Shown here one piece after another: positions 25,331-36,335 of a stretch of 64,000 bases of DNA (positions are counted from its first letter, which is position 1; each line of letters starts with the position of its first letter). A program made the translations under genes and the position numbers. The stretch covers positions 2,256,232 through 2,320,231 of the forward strand of contig JAJHZJ010000008.1 in NCBI GenBank assembly GCA_023548195.1, written 5' to 3'. The notes under the pieces were generated by a model. It was not told the DNA's origin. It saw only the letters and a program-made list of their open reading frames with translations, and ran no database searches. This stretch comes from Bettongia penicillata ogilbyi (Eukaryota > Chordata > Mammalia > Diprotodontia > Potoroidae).

Positions 25331-25590
25331 ATAATGATAACTGACATTTATATGGCACTTTACACAGTTTGCAAAACACTTTACATAATTCCCTTAATTA
25401 GAACCTGACAGCTATGCTGTGAAGTAGGTTCTGCATGTCTTCTGCATAGCCCCATTTTACAGAGGAGAAAACTACCAGGTTAAATGCCCTGCTCATAGTC
25501 AAACTGCTAGTAAGGATCAGAGGTAAAATTTGAATCCAAGACTTCTTTTCCCCAAGTCCTGAACTCTGTTCTCTACTACTTCATCAGTAG
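25331..25590 (-). repeat. MIR, near full length
   Basis: AATAATGATAACTGACATTT, CAGTTTGCAAAACACTTTAC, CCCCATTTTACAGAGGAGAA, then GTAAGGATCAGAGGTAAAAT: reverse MIR order. Confidence 0.8.
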
Positions 25591-25595
25591 TCCCT

Positions 25596-25806
25596 AGAGG
25601 CAGCTAGGGGGCTCAGGGGATACAGCACTGTATCCTGTAGTCCCTAGCTTTGTGACCCTGGGCTAGTCACTTGTCATCTGTTTGCTTCAGTTTCCTCAAG
25701 TGTAAAGTAGAGATAATAGTAGTAGCTAACCACCAGAGCTGTTGTGAGGATCGTATATTCGTAAAGCACTTAGCACAGTGCCTGGCGTATGGTAAGGGCT
25801 ATATGT
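25596..25806 (+). repeat. SINE/MIR composite-type unit
   Basis: GAGGCAGCTAGGGGGCTCAG head, TTTGTGACCCTGGGCTAGTC core, then MIR-like 3' text GTTGTGAGGATCGTATATTC and AGCACAGTGCCTGGCGTATG. Confidence 0.75.
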
Positions 25807-25832
25807 AAATGTGTTGTCACTACCTTACCACT

Positions 25833-26142
25833 GAGGGGCAGCTAGGTGGTGCAGTGGCTAGAGCACCAGTGCAGGAATCAGGAGGACCTGAGTTCAAATC
25901 TCACCTCAGACACTTGACACTCACTAGCTGTGTGATCTTGGGCAAGTCACTTAATGCCAGTTGCCTCATCCTGGGTCATCTCCAGTCATCCTGATGGATA
26001 TCTGGTCACTGGATTCAGATGGCTCTGGAGAAGTGAGTCTGGTGACCTGCACAGCCCTCCCTCACCCAAAACAAAGTCAAGTGCAAGTCATGTCATCGTT
26101 TCTCTGATGGCATGGTCTTCTTTGGCGATGAAGGACAAACAC
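25833..26142 (+). mobile_element. Intact young CORE-SINE with perfect target duplication
   Basis: Starts GGGGCAGCTAGGTGGTGCAG, B-box-like GAGTTCAAATCTCACC, core TTGGGCAAGTCACTTAATGC, then a long 3' body (CTGGATTCAGATGGCTCTGG, CAAGTCATGTCATCGTTTCT) and end GAAGGACAAACACA. Flanked by ACCTTACCACT at 25822-25832 and again at 26143-26153, an exact 11-bp duplication. This is a different, longer subfamily from the other SINEs here. The tail probably matches its LINE partner, which I cannot name. Confidence 0.92.
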
Positions 26143-26159
26143 ACCTTACCACTAATCCC

Positions 26160-26402
26160 TAGAGGCAGTTAGATGGTACAGTGGATAGAGCAGTGGACTT
26201 GGAGTTAGGTAATCCTGAGTTCAAATCTAACCTTAGATACTTATTAGCTATGGGACCCTCTGCTTGCATCAATTTCCTTATCTGTAAAACGAGGATGATA
26301 ATAATAGCACCTACCTCCCAGGAATGTGAGGACCATATGAGATAATACCTATAAGGTGCTTAGTGTAGGGTTTGGCACATGGTAGGTGCTCTATACATGC
26401 TT
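26160..26402 (+). repeat. SINE/MIR composite-type unit
   Basis: GAGGCAGTTAGATGGTACAG, GAGTTCAAATCTAACCTTAG, TTCCTTATCTGTAAAACGAG, then GTGCTTAGTGTAGGGTTTGG. Confidence 0.8.
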
Positions 26403-26800
26403 CTTTCCTTCCTTCTTTTCTATTATGTAGTTTAAAATAGGAGTGGAGAAGCAGTAAATGTATTCAAACAACTATAAACCTATTAGAATTTGATGAATAC
26501 ATAGAAAAGGTACAAAATGCTTTGAAAGAGAATATTTTCAGCCTGGGGATCAGACAAGACTGTGGAAGAAATGTCAGTGGCCTTTAAAGGACAAGAAAAT
26601 TGATTTGTGAGAAATGGGAAATGAATAAGAGACAGGATGAGAAAGAGCTGTTCAAAGTTGAACGTGTAGTTGTATTGAACACTAAAGGGTGTGCTGCATG
26701 TGAGCAATAGTAGACAGTCTAATTGACTGGTCTATAAAGTATATGAAGGTGAAGGGTGGTAAAATAAAATTTGAATGGTAGGATCAGGAAGATTAGGATC
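26403..26800. other. Intronic sequence, nothing recognised
   Basis: No repeat or exon signal that I trust. Confidence 0.45.
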
Positions 26801-26985
26801 TTTCTGTTCAGAGCTGGAACAGACCTTAGGTGCCACCTACCCCAACCCCCTCATTTTATAGGTGAGAAAACTGAGCTGCACAAAAGTTTATTGACTTGCT
26901 CAAAGAAACAAAGGTTGTAATTGGCACAGCTGGGATCTGCCTCCAAATCTAGGGCTCTTTCCACTGGGCTATCCATGCTGTCAAA
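26801..26985 (-). repeat. CR1/L3- or MIR-type fragment
   Basis: GTTCAGAGCTGGAACAGACC, CCCTCATTTTATAGGTGAGA, GACTTGCTCAAAGAAACAAA and CTTTCCACTGGGCTATCCAT. Confidence 0.65.
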
Positions 26986-27204
26986 TTATTGGGGTCAAAC
27001 AGTGGGGAACCTTCATTGCCAAGCTGGGGGACTTGGTCATAATTCAGTAGCAAGATATTATTGAACTGTGCCTAAGGAAAATTGTTCAAACATGACTGAG
27101 TAGAAAGCATTGGAAGAAGCCACTGTTATGATATACAAATGACAAGTACTGAAGATCTTAGGAGCAGTAGAAATTGAAATGAAAGGGTAGTTGCAGGAGA
27201 TATT

Positions 27205-28300
27205 ACTACTAGTAGATGACATTACTACCGCTATGGGATCCTACTACTACTATTGGTAGTGCTGCTAATAATATATAGTACCTACTCTCTGCTAGGCATG
27301 GTACAAGGGGCTAGGGATACATAGAATAAAAAAATGAAACAGCTTCTGCCCTCAAAGAGTTTCCATTCTGATTGAGTTTAAAAGATCAAATATAGCATAT
27401 GCTTAAAGATGTTACAAAGTAGTATCTCAGAGGAGAAGGCACTAGCAAGTAGTGAAATTATTATACGTTTTCTGTAAGAGGTGACAAACTGAACCTCAAA
27501 ATGAAAATATTTAGTCAGTAATTAGATGGAGAGAGAAGAGATAGTGGGAGGAAAATGAATGCAAAATATAGAGCTAGGAAAAAGCTTTGAATAAATCAAG
27601 GAGAGTTTGTTAAGCTCCTACTGTGTGCTAGACATGTTGTCAGATACAAAGACAAAGATGATATTGTCCATAACCTCAAATACCATATATTCTGTAAAGG
27701 AAGAAGGGCCATTCATGGAATAAGAAAGCTATGAGGAATGGGCTGGTTTGGGGAAAAAGTTAATATGTTTGGCTTTAGACATGTCAAGTTTGATGAGATA
27801 TCAAGACATCATGGTAGTGGTATTTTTCTCGCAGGCAATAAGAAATACAGAGCTTCCACTCAAGAGAGAGTTTGGGGTCAGATATATTTGAGAATCCCTC
27901 ATGTAAAGATAAGACTCAACACCTTCTTCATGGCTTGAAGTCTGATATTGATCATTGAAGCTATGATAGGTCTTGAGATCATCAAGGGAGAGAATTTAGA
28001 AACAGAAGGAAACCAGCAGTAGAGTCTTGAAGAACATAAATAGATGTTGGAAGAAGAAAGGGGGCTAAACACAAAAAAAAAAGGAAGAGGTAAGAAGGAT
28101 GGGATAGTAAAAATTAAAGGAGAGAGTAGCCAGAAGTCAAGGCTAGTTGGTCATGCTATTTTCTTCTAAGAGATGAAGGAACGTTAAAAGATATTAAAAG
28201 TTTTCAGATTGAATTATCATAAGATTTTAGAGGGAGGAATTTCAATGGAGGCATTGTAATTAAAGCCAGATTACAAGAGGCTGAGACAATGAGTTAGGTG
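27205..28300 (+). repeat. Ancient interspersed repeat, long but worn
   Basis: Begins with degenerate TACTACTA runs (27205-27270). Then CTCTGCTAGGCATGGTACAA, GGGCTAGGGATACATAGAAT and CTTCTGCCCTCAAAGAGTTT, with a second start at 27600 (TTAAGCTCCTACTGTGTGC). Later text (AAACAGAAGGAAACCAGCAG) is less certain. Confidence 0.5.
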
Positions 28301-28530
28301 GTTGAGGCAGAGGTGGGAAATGTGGCCTTGTTTCTAAAAGTTCAGTATCCAGTGAAAGCTTGCTTGAGGATGCATCCTGGCCAGGGAAGGTTCTTTTAAG
28401 ATAAGGAACAACTGGATGTCTTTAGAATTAATGAAGGAAAGAAACTGGGGGGAGGGGGGGAAGACATTAAAAATCCAAAGAGAACAAGGATCAAAGAAGC
28501 AAACTTTAGAAAAATCTAGATTCTAGATAA

Positions 28531-28625
28531 TAGTGGGGAACCAGTCACCTTGAGTTCACATGTGGCTTTCTAAGTCCTTGAGTGCAACCTTTTGACTAAA
28601 TTCAAGTTCTACAGAACAAATGTGA
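28531..28625. mobile_element. Half of an hAT-type MITE
   Basis: TAGTGGGGAACCAGTCACC, CACATGTGGCTTTCTAAGTC and TTTTGACTAAATTCAAGTTC match the left arm of the element at 33963. The right arm is missing. Confidence 0.65.
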
Positions 28626-28639
28626 TCCCAAGATCCATC

Positions 28640-29400
28640 TCTGCTCACACCAACTTGTCCTAATTTCCCAATTTTTTTGATGGCAAATTTCATTCTTCCT
28701 GCCTTAGGAGGAAGGGTCTTCTTTTGATTCTTACTCTTTCTTATCCTTCAAAGCAAAAAAATTCCCAAATCCCATCCAGTCTACCTCCTTAACATCTCTC
28801 TTTTCTGTCATCCAATATCGATTCCCTTCATTCCACTTCCACTACTACCGTGTTCATTGGGTGCTCATTACTCCTCACAAAGGCTATTCTAACAGCCTCC
28901 TAACTGCTTTCCCTATCATTTTTATTCTTCCTCTATCTCCAATCAATATTTTACACTGCTACCACATTAATTTTCTCATATCAAACCTCTAATTCACCAT
29001 TCCCCGCTAACACAACAGAAACAGTAACCTTTAGTGGTTCTACATTCAGATCTGACATTGAGGGTTATCTGTTATCTCCCTCCAAACTACCTTTGAAAAT
29101 TCCATGCCCCAGTCAGACTTGCCATATGTGTGTATACATACACATAGATACAGATATTGATATTATGCTGTCCTGCAAGTGTGCCTTAATTTACACTGTT
29201 TTCCTTCTTCCTTTTCCCACTATTTTCTCACTGTTGAAAGCCTAATTAGTCAATTCAAATGCTGTTTCCTCCATGAAGTCTCTCCTGATGCTCCTAGCTG
29301 GAAGGGACTCTCTTTTCTCTCTCATTCCTTGGTGTATATCATTTACTTCCACTGTATAGTATTAGGACATATATTGTTAGATTTCTATAGTAAGATAAGC
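28640..29400 (+). mobile_element. L2 LINE fragment, 3' half
   Basis: CCATCCAGTCTACCTCCTTA, AACAGCCTCCTAACTGCTTT, CACTGCTACCACATTAATTT, then AAATGCTGTTTCCTCCATGA, AGTCTCTCCTGATGCTCCTA and GCTGGAAGGGACTCTC. Frames decayed. Confidence 0.8.
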
Positions 29401-30074
29401 ATAGTTAAAATGTCGTCTTTGAATTGGATTTGAAACAAGTTGAATGTAACGTGTACTGTTGAAGCTAATGTGTTTGACAGGAAACCCCAGATTTGATCTT
29501 ATTTGAGGGTGATAAACAGGAAAATTACAAACAATCTCTTTGAATTGATGCAGATACAAGAGCATAGCATCTAGTCACAGAGCAGACAGTGTGCTTGGAA
29601 GGATAGCTGTTGCAGAATGAAGGTGTTTTCTTTATTATAAAGCAAAAACACCATCACCATTATACTCAAAAAAACAAGACACAAATTTCCACAAGATAAT
29701 GGAAGTTGTGTGTGTGCCAGCAGATGCTAACTTAAGCAAGGAATAAGAATCAGTAAAGAGTTCAAATATATTGTTGCCTAAATCAGCATTTTTCCTAAAT
29801 ATACCTACAGAAATAACTCATATTTCAGCTGTGTATAGCTGTTGATTTACAAATGTAATTTAATGGTTTCATTTAAGAAAATTTGTTTTAAAATACGTAG
29901 AAACAAAAATAGACCCTTTAGAATTCAAAAGTGGCATCTTGTCAGAAAATAGAATTTTTCATTCGAGAAAGAATAATAAATAGTTTACTGTAATCCCTGA
30001 CAGGAGGCGTTTTTGTGTGTGTGTATACCCACAGTGTGGTTGTGTTTTATTTTATTTGTGGAAGAAGACAATAT
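29401..30074. other. Intronic sequence, nothing recognised
   Basis: Contains a short (GT)n run at about 30013-30023. No gene signal. Confidence 0.5.
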
Positions 30075-30480
30075 AATTATAATAACTGATATTTCTGTGG
30101 TACTTTATGATCTACAAAACACTTTACTGTGAGGTAGGAACTACAGTTATCATTATTACCACTTTTAGTCAGCAAATCAATAAAAATATATTGAATGCCT
30201 GTTATGCGTGAGGAACTATGCTAAGGTGTGGCAATCCAAATACAAAAAGGAAGGTAGATCCTACCCTCAGGCATCTTCTAATTGAATGAAGACAATACAC
30301 ACAAAATGAAGCTGAAAAGCAGTGGGGGCGCTTTGAAGGGATAGAGAAGGTACCTCACAGGAGGCAGAAGGCAAGGGGGCAGCTATGGTTGAGAGGTGAG
30401 CTAAGAAAGGTTATACGATCTGCCCATTGTTACAAATAAGAAATGTCTGGCAAAAGGTAGGGTTCATACTCTATATTAGT
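30075..30480 (-). repeat. MIR split by an ancient repeat
   Basis: MIR text (GATATTTCTGTGGTACTTTA, AACACTTTACTGTGAGGTAG) stops near 30165 and resumes near 30400 (TTATACGATCTGCCCATTGT). In between, AATATATTGAATGCCTGTTA and GATCCTACCCTCAGGCATCT belong to the ancient repeat class on the + strand. Confidence 0.55.
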
Positions 30481-30589
30481 TATAGTTATTAGTTATAATA
30501 TGAAGCCATGATATTCCTCTAACCTCTCTTCTTTCTCTGTGATTAAATACAATTCAGAATACCACTAATCTCCGTCCTAGGAAAATCAA

Positions 30590-30613
30590 CATTAATTAAT
30601 TAATTAATTAATG
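30590..30613. repeat. (ATTA)n microsatellite
   Basis: Six tandem ATTA units. Confidence 0.85.
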
Positions 30614-30619
30614 TCTGAT

Positions 30620-30810
30620 AGATCTCAGAGTCGCTGGATTTCCAAACAACAGGATCTTAGAGATCTTCTAATCAAAACCTCTCCTTTTATGGATAAAGAA
30701 AGTGAGGTCCAGAGATGTTAAGTGATTCTCATAGTCATCGTCTGAGGCAGGATGAGAGCTCGACTCCTCTTGATTTTTGAATTCTCCATCATTCACTCCA
30801 CCAAATTGTC
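30620..30810 (-). repeat. CR1/L3- or MIR-type fragment
   Basis: AACAGGATCTTAGAGATCTT, CTCCTTTTATGGATAAAGAA, GAGATGTTAAGTGATTCTCA. Confidence 0.6.
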
Positions 30811-31197
30811 TTTCAGTGGTCTCAGCAATCTAATTTTGAGGGACTGTCAATGGCCTATGTGACAAATTACATCTTGTAATGATCTTCTGGTCTCCTCCTC
30901 CTTCTCCTTTTCTGCCTTCCCCTTGCTTTTTTTTTTTTTTTTTTACAAATTATCACTGTCACTTTCTTTTTCTTAATTATCCTTATTTTTATGTAAATGG
31001 CCATTATCACCATCCCTCCAGCTCTTACCTTCCTGTCTTTTCAAATACATTTGCATTTTTTGCTCATAGCATATCATATTCCATTTAAAGTCAGTAAAAT
31101 GTAATTTAACTGAAATTAAATGCTCATTAAATAGTGAAAGAGGAGAGAAATAGTATTTTATAGATGTCCACAGTCTGTATGCTGTTTACTTATAAAA
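30811..31197. other. Intronic sequence with a T-run
   Basis: A run of 17 T at 30928-30944 within a C/T-rich stretch. Nothing else recognised. Confidence 0.5.
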
Positions 31198-31400
31198 TGG
31201 TGCCATGTAGTGGAGAGAATGATGAATTTGGAGTCAGGAAAACCTGAACTCATATCCTGGCTTAAGAGCTCTTCCTCTCTGGGAGAATTATTTCATCTCT
31301 TTGAGTCTGTTTTCTCCTCCTAAAATTAATCCCAGGATTATTGTAAAGACCAGTTGAGATGGGAAAATATACACCAATGGTTTTGTAGATCTCAAAGTCT
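31198..31400 (+). repeat. MIR-like fragment
   Basis: TGCCATGTAGTGGAGAGAAT, TTGGAGTCAGGAAAACCTGA and GAGTCTGTTTTCTCCTCCTA. Confidence 0.65.
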
Positions 31401-31439
31401 CTATCATTGGGTGATAGGCCAAGAACTGGAACCTTTCAA

Positions 31440-31850
31440 CCAAGCTCCTCATTTTTATAGATGAAAAAAGTGATGCCAATGGAGGTTAACGGACTTGCTC
31501 TGGATGACACAGCTCATAAGTGAGGGAGACAGGATTCAAACCCAGAGCCTTTGACTCCTAATAATAGTAACAATGAAACAGCAGTGATGAGAGCTGGTAT
31601 TTATATAGCACTTTAAGGTTTGCAAAGCCCTTTTCAAAAATTAACTCATTTTATCCAATAAAATTCATACGTTTATCCAGTAACATTTATCCACTCCAGA
31701 TGCTGTCATTATCCCCATTTTACAGATGAAAAAACTGAGGCAGAGAGAAATGAAGTGACTTGGTCCTAATCACACAGCTAGTAAGGGTCTGAGATCAGAT
31801 GTAACATCCTCCTAACTCCAGGTCCAGAGTTCTCTGGACTGTGCTGCATT
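31440..31850 (-). repeat. Two tandem MIR copies
   Basis: First: CTCCTCATTTTTATAGATGA to GATTCAAACCCAGAGCC. Second, from 31575: TATATAGCACTTTAAGGTTT, CCCCATTTTACAGATGAAAA, ATCACACAGCTAGTAAGGGT. Confidence 0.8.
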
Positions 31851-32159
31851 CCTAAATAGGAAGTGTTTCTATTTTTCCCTTTCTGCTGTCTTAGGGAAAC
31901 ATATATTTAAATATCAGCTTGAAATGAAATACACCTTCACACCATTTTAAAATATATTACATCTCTAATTAATAACCTCACATGCTATTTGGTTTGTATA
32001 CTTCCCTAATATATGGAATATGTGCATTAACTAGAAACAGGCTACCCCTGGGGTCTTCTGGGTGCTATTATTTACAAAGTTGGACTCTGGAGAAGAGTTG
32101 AGGAAATGACCTTTCCTTCTTTGCAGGGCTGAGGTACTATGGGAGTGGAAAAATCTATA
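31851..32159. other. Intronic sequence, nothing recognised
   Basis: No repeat or exon signal. Confidence 0.45.
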
Positions 32160-32770
32160 TACTATCAGTTAGTAAAACATGTATCCAGTACATACTGTAT
32201 GCCAAATACTGGGGATGCAAAGAAAGGTTAAAGATGGTCCCTGCTCTCAAGGAACAAGTCTAATGGAGGAGACAGCGTGCAAACAACTATGTACAAACAA
32301 GCTATTGGCAGGATAAATAGGAAATAATCAAGCAAGAATTAAGTGGGATTAGGAAAGTCCTCTGCTCAACGGTATGATTTTAGCAGGCATTGAAGGGAGA
32401 TGGGGAAGAGCAGCTAGGTGGCACCATAGTGCTGCACCTGGAGTCAGGAAGACCTGAGTTCAAATGTGACCTCATACATTTGCTAGCTGTGTGACTCTGG
32501 GCGGATCACTTAACTTCGTTTGTCTCATTTGTAAAACGAACTGAAAATGACAAACTCCTCTGGTATTTTTGTTAAGAAAACTCCAGATGAGGTCACAAAG
32601 AGTTGGTCCGGACTGAAAACCACTGAAAAACAACAGGCGGGTGGAAATGGAGGGGCAGTAGGCAGAGGTGAAGAGGGAAAACATTCCACGCCTAAAGGAG
32701 AGTCAGTAAAAATGCCCAGAGTCGGAATATACTGTTTTTTGTTCAAGGCACAAGGTGATGCCTGCCATTA
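32160..32770 (+). repeat. Ancient interspersed repeat, split by a SINE
   Basis: Left part: CATACTGTATGCCAAATACT, GGTCCCTGCTCTCAAGGAAC, TTAGCAGGCATTGAAGGGAG. Right part after the SINE: GCAGTAGGCAGAGGTGAAGA, GAAAACATTCCACGCCTAAA and AAATGCCCAGAGTCGGAATA, in the order I remember for this repeat. Confidence 0.65.
32409..32635 (+). mobile_element. CORE-SINE nested in the ancient repeat
   Basis: AGCAGCTAGGTGGCACCATA, CTGGAGTCAGGAAGACCTGA, CTGTGTGACTCTGGGCGGAT, then GATGAGGTCACAAAGAGTTG and a GAAAAACAACA tail. Confidence 0.88.
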
Positions 32771-33065
32771 GATCATAGACTAAGGGGTCTAGGAGGGTTG
32801 TAAGATGTAAGAAGGTCGGTGGACCTTTTTCTCTTTATTTTTAAATCTTTCTTAAAATCAGTTCTCTTTCTGAGTGGAGAGGGAGTTATATTGGGAAAAA
32901 CAAGTATTGTAAAAACAAAACAAAAATGAAGGGTATCTATAAAAAGTTTACAAAGATGTCCAAATCGACCACTTGCCCCTGACCCCCACCAGAAAACACC
33001 CCAACATTCTCTGCTCTGCTGCCTGTCCAATTTTTCCTTCACAATTCCTAATACTGTAGTTAGAT
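32771..33065. other. Intronic sequence, nothing recognised
   Basis: A short antisense open frame only. Confidence 0.45.
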
Positions 33066-33185
33066 GATCATAGAGTCATAAAATATCAAAGCTCGAGGAG
33101 ACCAGAGGGAGCATCTCGCTCAATCCCCTCATTTTTATAGATAAGGAAGTTGAGACCTCAATCACACTCCTTAGGGTGCAAAGTC
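33066..33185 (-). repeat. CR1/L3-type fragment
   Basis: ATCATAGAGTCATAAAATAT, then CTCGAGGAGACCAGAGGGAG and CCTCATTTTTATAGATAAGG: the reverse of the CR1/L3 3' end. Confidence 0.65.
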
Positions 33186-33705
33186 TGTAGGTTATTATTC
33201 ACCCCTCGCCTCTCACTTATTTTCTTGTCTTTTCTTGTGGTCAACACCAGGCCAGCAGGGATGAATCTGGAGGATGGCTGTTGGATTAGCGGGGGTTAGA
33301 AAATGATCCCTCTTTCCGTCAGGTTCTTTTGTTTTTGAGGGAACTTTTTTTTTTAGTCAATAATGAATTCTTCTGGGGAAAAGAGGCTGTGAAGATTTTT
33401 TTAAAAGACTCCTTTCCCTTTTCCTGTTTCTTTTTATACCTCTACTGATAAGAGATCCTAAAGAAACCCAAACAAATTTCTCACCCATAGTACCTAAGAG
33501 AATTGAAAATCAACCTGCCCCTGCTCAGTAAAAGAAAGCTTTTGGCTCCACACTGACCCTCCTCACCCTGTCCATATTTCCCCCCTGGCTTTTGCAGGTT
33601 GTTTTGATTTGTTTGTTTACTGGGAGTATATTCACTTTAAAATATTTGTCTGATGATAAATAACTCACAGAGCCCTTTCTTTATGATTTAAAGGGACAAT
33701 TTGAT
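33186..33705. other. Intronic sequence, nothing recognised
   Basis: No gene or repeat supported. Confidence 0.45.
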
Positions 33706-33895
33706 TTCTTTCAATTCAGCAAACATTTTTCAGGGACCTACTATGTTCAAGATGAGGTCTTATGAAAAAAGAGCTGGTCAGAGTCCAAAAGACCTGGATT
33801 CAAATCCTCTCTTTAGCATAGACTAGTTGAATGATCCCAGGAAAGTTATTCATAACCTTTTAGTATCTTCAGTTAGCTCCCTAACTCCATGAAAG
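33706..33895 (+). repeat. Ancient repeat start followed by MIR
   Basis: AATTCAGCAAACATTTTTCA and GGGACCTACTATGTTCAAGA, then MIR-type AAGACCTGGATTCAAATCCT and GAATGATCCCAGGAAAGTTA. Confidence 0.6.
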
Positions 33896-33962
33896 TCAAA
33901 GTTCTGGGGAAGTCACAGATCAGCCTTAGTTAAGGGAATTTCCTCATTGGGGGTTCCCTGTC

Positions 33963-34155
33963 CTAGGGTGGACCTTGAGGCCACATGTGGCCATCTACGA
34001 CCTTGGGTGGGGCCTTTTGACTGTGTCTAACTTTTACAGAACAAAGCCTTTTATTAAGAGGATTTGATCTGGGATGTTTGGGTTCAGTCAAAGGGATGCA
34101 CTTGAGGATCTAGAGGGCCACATGTGGCCTTGAGGCCATAAGTTCCCCACCCCTG
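33963..34155. mobile_element. hAT-type MITE, near full length
   Basis: Left CTAGGGTGGACCTTGAGGCC and right GGCCATAAGTTCCCCACCC mirror each other, with CCACATGTGG in both arms. The same family as 12789 and 28531. Eight-base flanks do not match, so the duplication has decayed or a boundary is off. Confidence 0.8.
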
Positions 34156-34569
34156 CTTACCATCCCCCCTTCTCTTGCTACCTAATGTGCAAGATTATGC
34201 AGTTTATGGTTTGAATTTTTGCACTTGAACTGCCTTTGAATTCCATTTATAAAAGTACTGGAATGGAATCAGAGCCATTTTCACACTTAGGTACTTGCCT
34301 TGGATGAGAACTGACCTCCTAAAACAGAGACATCTCCCCTACCTGGCATTAAGTCAGGGCTGAGGGCAGTGGAGAGCTACTGAACTATTTTAATGATGTG
34401 AAAGGAAATTGTAGATGAGGAAGGTTTTCCTTTTCCCATTTTAGCAGTATCGTTATGGGCTGGTTCTGTTGCCAGTGTCCCACTCTGGGAGAAGGCTGAT
34501 GTGTGTGTGGAGGGTGGGTGATGAGGAGCAGGAAAGGAAGGGAGGGAAATACATGGAACATCCTGAAAT
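34156..34569. other. Intronic sequence, nothing recognised
   Basis: No gene or repeat supported. Confidence 0.45.
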
Positions 34570-34985
34570 CATTGCTGCGTAATTCTATCTGCCCTGAACT
34601 TGCAGCATAACCTTGGATATGTTACCTCAACTCAAATTTCCCCATTTGTACAGTGAGGAAAATATTTGCCACACACTTACTTTCCTGAATAGGGAGATGA
34701 AGATTAATGAACTGTGTAAATGAGACATTTCTACATATGATATATACCTGCCTGCCTTTTTCAGGTCAACAAAATGAGTCGCTTTCAGGATAATAATAAA
34801 ACCTAGAATTTTATAGCACTTTTGGGGCGCTCCAAGCATTTTTTTTATATTTTATTTCATTTATCTTAACAGTTTCCTTGAAAAACAGGTAGAGGCAAGG
34901 ATGACCCTATTTAGAAAATAGAGAAGTCCAGGCATAGAGACTCCCCAAACATAACACTTAAGTTAATAGTAAGATTAGAAATAAC
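34570..34985. repeat. MIR (+) then MIR (-)
   Basis: At 34570-34690: AACCTTGGATATGTTACCTC and TTTCCCCATTTGTACAGTGA (+). At 34780-34985: ATTTTATAGCACTTTTGGGG, TATCTTAACAGTTTCCTTGA, AAGTCCAGGCATAGAGACTC (-). Confidence 0.6.
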
Positions 34986-35104
34986 AGCTCAGTGAGAGGG
35001 GATGGACTCAGGGTACAGAATATGACAATCATTTTTGAACATAGCAGACATGAGTGCTTGTTTTACTTGACTCTACACATTTGTTACAGAGGTTTTCTTT
35101 CTTT

Positions 35105-35215
35105 TTTTCTTTCTCAGTGTGGGAGGAAGGTGAGTAGACTGGGAGGGAGAGAAAATAAATGCTTGTTAATTGAAAAAAATAAAATTTAATTAAAAAAAGA
35201 AATAAAAGCCAAGTC
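35105..35215. repeat. Unclassified A-rich dispersed repeat fragment
   Basis: GGGAGGGAGAGAAAATAAAT then an A/T-rich tail. Resembles the 46225 fragment, which has GGGAGGGAGGGAGAAAATTT. Confidence 0.45.
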
Positions 35216-35794
35216 CAAGGATCAGGCTGCTCATTATCAAAATTAAAACAAAACACATCTTAGCACTTGCTCTCTGGGAGGCTAGAATCTTGCTTAGATT
35301 GTACTGCCTAGCACAAACAAAGGTCTAAGGTGAACAAACAGGGAAAAAATGAGGCAGACCAGTTCGTGGTATCTGATGACAATACACGAAAAAAGGTTTT
35401 AGGTGTTTTGTTTATTTCTCATAGGGGAAGTTTGAGTTCAGAAAGAACACAAGGTTGGTCTGAGATAAAGGCAATTAATAAGGAAGAGGAGAGAAGGGTG
35501 AAAAATAAGGCAGGCCCAGTGGAAAGGGCTAGGTGACGATGTAGAGGGTGGAGAATAAGGTGAGGAAAGAAATGGTTCTGACCTTTCCCTGTTCCTGTCT
35601 CTCACTAGATGAAAAGACAGGTGACAATAACCAATTCTTCTCCCCAGTGACATCAGTCCAAGGGAGTCTCAGAAGTGATTTCTTCTTTCTCTGTAGCATT
35701 CTGACTTCCTAAGCTGAACCAGGCATCTTCTTGTGTTAGACACATTATTTGATTCTTAGATTTTTTTTTTAACCTTTGTTGAAATTCACATCAA
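35216..35794. other. Intronic sequence, nothing recognised
   Basis: No gene or repeat supported. Short open frames on both strands overlap each other. Confidence 0.45.
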
Positions 35795-36120
35795 TTTAGC
35801 AAGCATTTATTAAACACCAGTTGTGTTTAAGAAAACAAAAAGGGCAAGGAAATTGTACCTGCCATTACAATTTCATGTGACATTTGAGGAAAGCAACATA
35901 TGCATAGGTAAGTAAATAAGGGGTAGCGTTTCACTGGTATGGGAAAGTCCTGGGTGAGAAAACCATTTACCAAGGTAGGTCACCACCTGCTTTGAAGTTG
36001 ATGGTCTTAGAAAGTTCCTCAGAGCAATAAGAGATGAACATGGCCAGTACATGTCAGAGATGGAAACTGAACCCAGGTTTTCTTGTTTCCAGGGCTTACT
36101 GTCTCTCCACTACTCTAGAA
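35795..36120 (+). repeat. Ancient interspersed repeat, worn
   Basis: TTAGCAAGCATTTATTAAAC, ACCAGTTGTGTTTAAGAAAA, GAAATTGTACCTGCCATTAC, then a GAAACTGAACCCAGGTTTTC end. Confidence 0.55.
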
Positions 36121-36149
36121 GTTTTTTAAATAGTCTTCTAGGCATGAGT

Positions 36150-36335
36150 AAGTAGAGTGCCAGCACTTAGAATCATGAAAGCCTGAGTTCAAGTCTTGCT
36201 TCAAACCCTTACTGGCTGTGTCATCCTGGACAGGTTGCTTTACTTCTCTGTTATTCCATTTTCACATCTATAATGTAAGGGTGTTGTCCTTGAATTGACT
36301 GGGTCTCTTCCAGCTCTAAATTTATGTTTCTTGAA
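36150..36335 (+). repeat. MIR/SINE-like unit, worn
   Basis: GAAAGCCTGAGTTCAAGTCT, CTGTGTCATCCTGGACAGGT and GGTCTCTTCCAGCTCTAAAT. Confidence 0.65.

Noticed and set aside
25833..25910. SINE head as a functional tRNA gene
   Set aside because: A B-box-like motif is present, but the sequence does not fold as a full tRNA and continues into a SINE body.
25809..26172. Two + strand open frames in the SINE
   Set aside because: They lie inside the CORE-SINE, a noncoding RNA-derived element.
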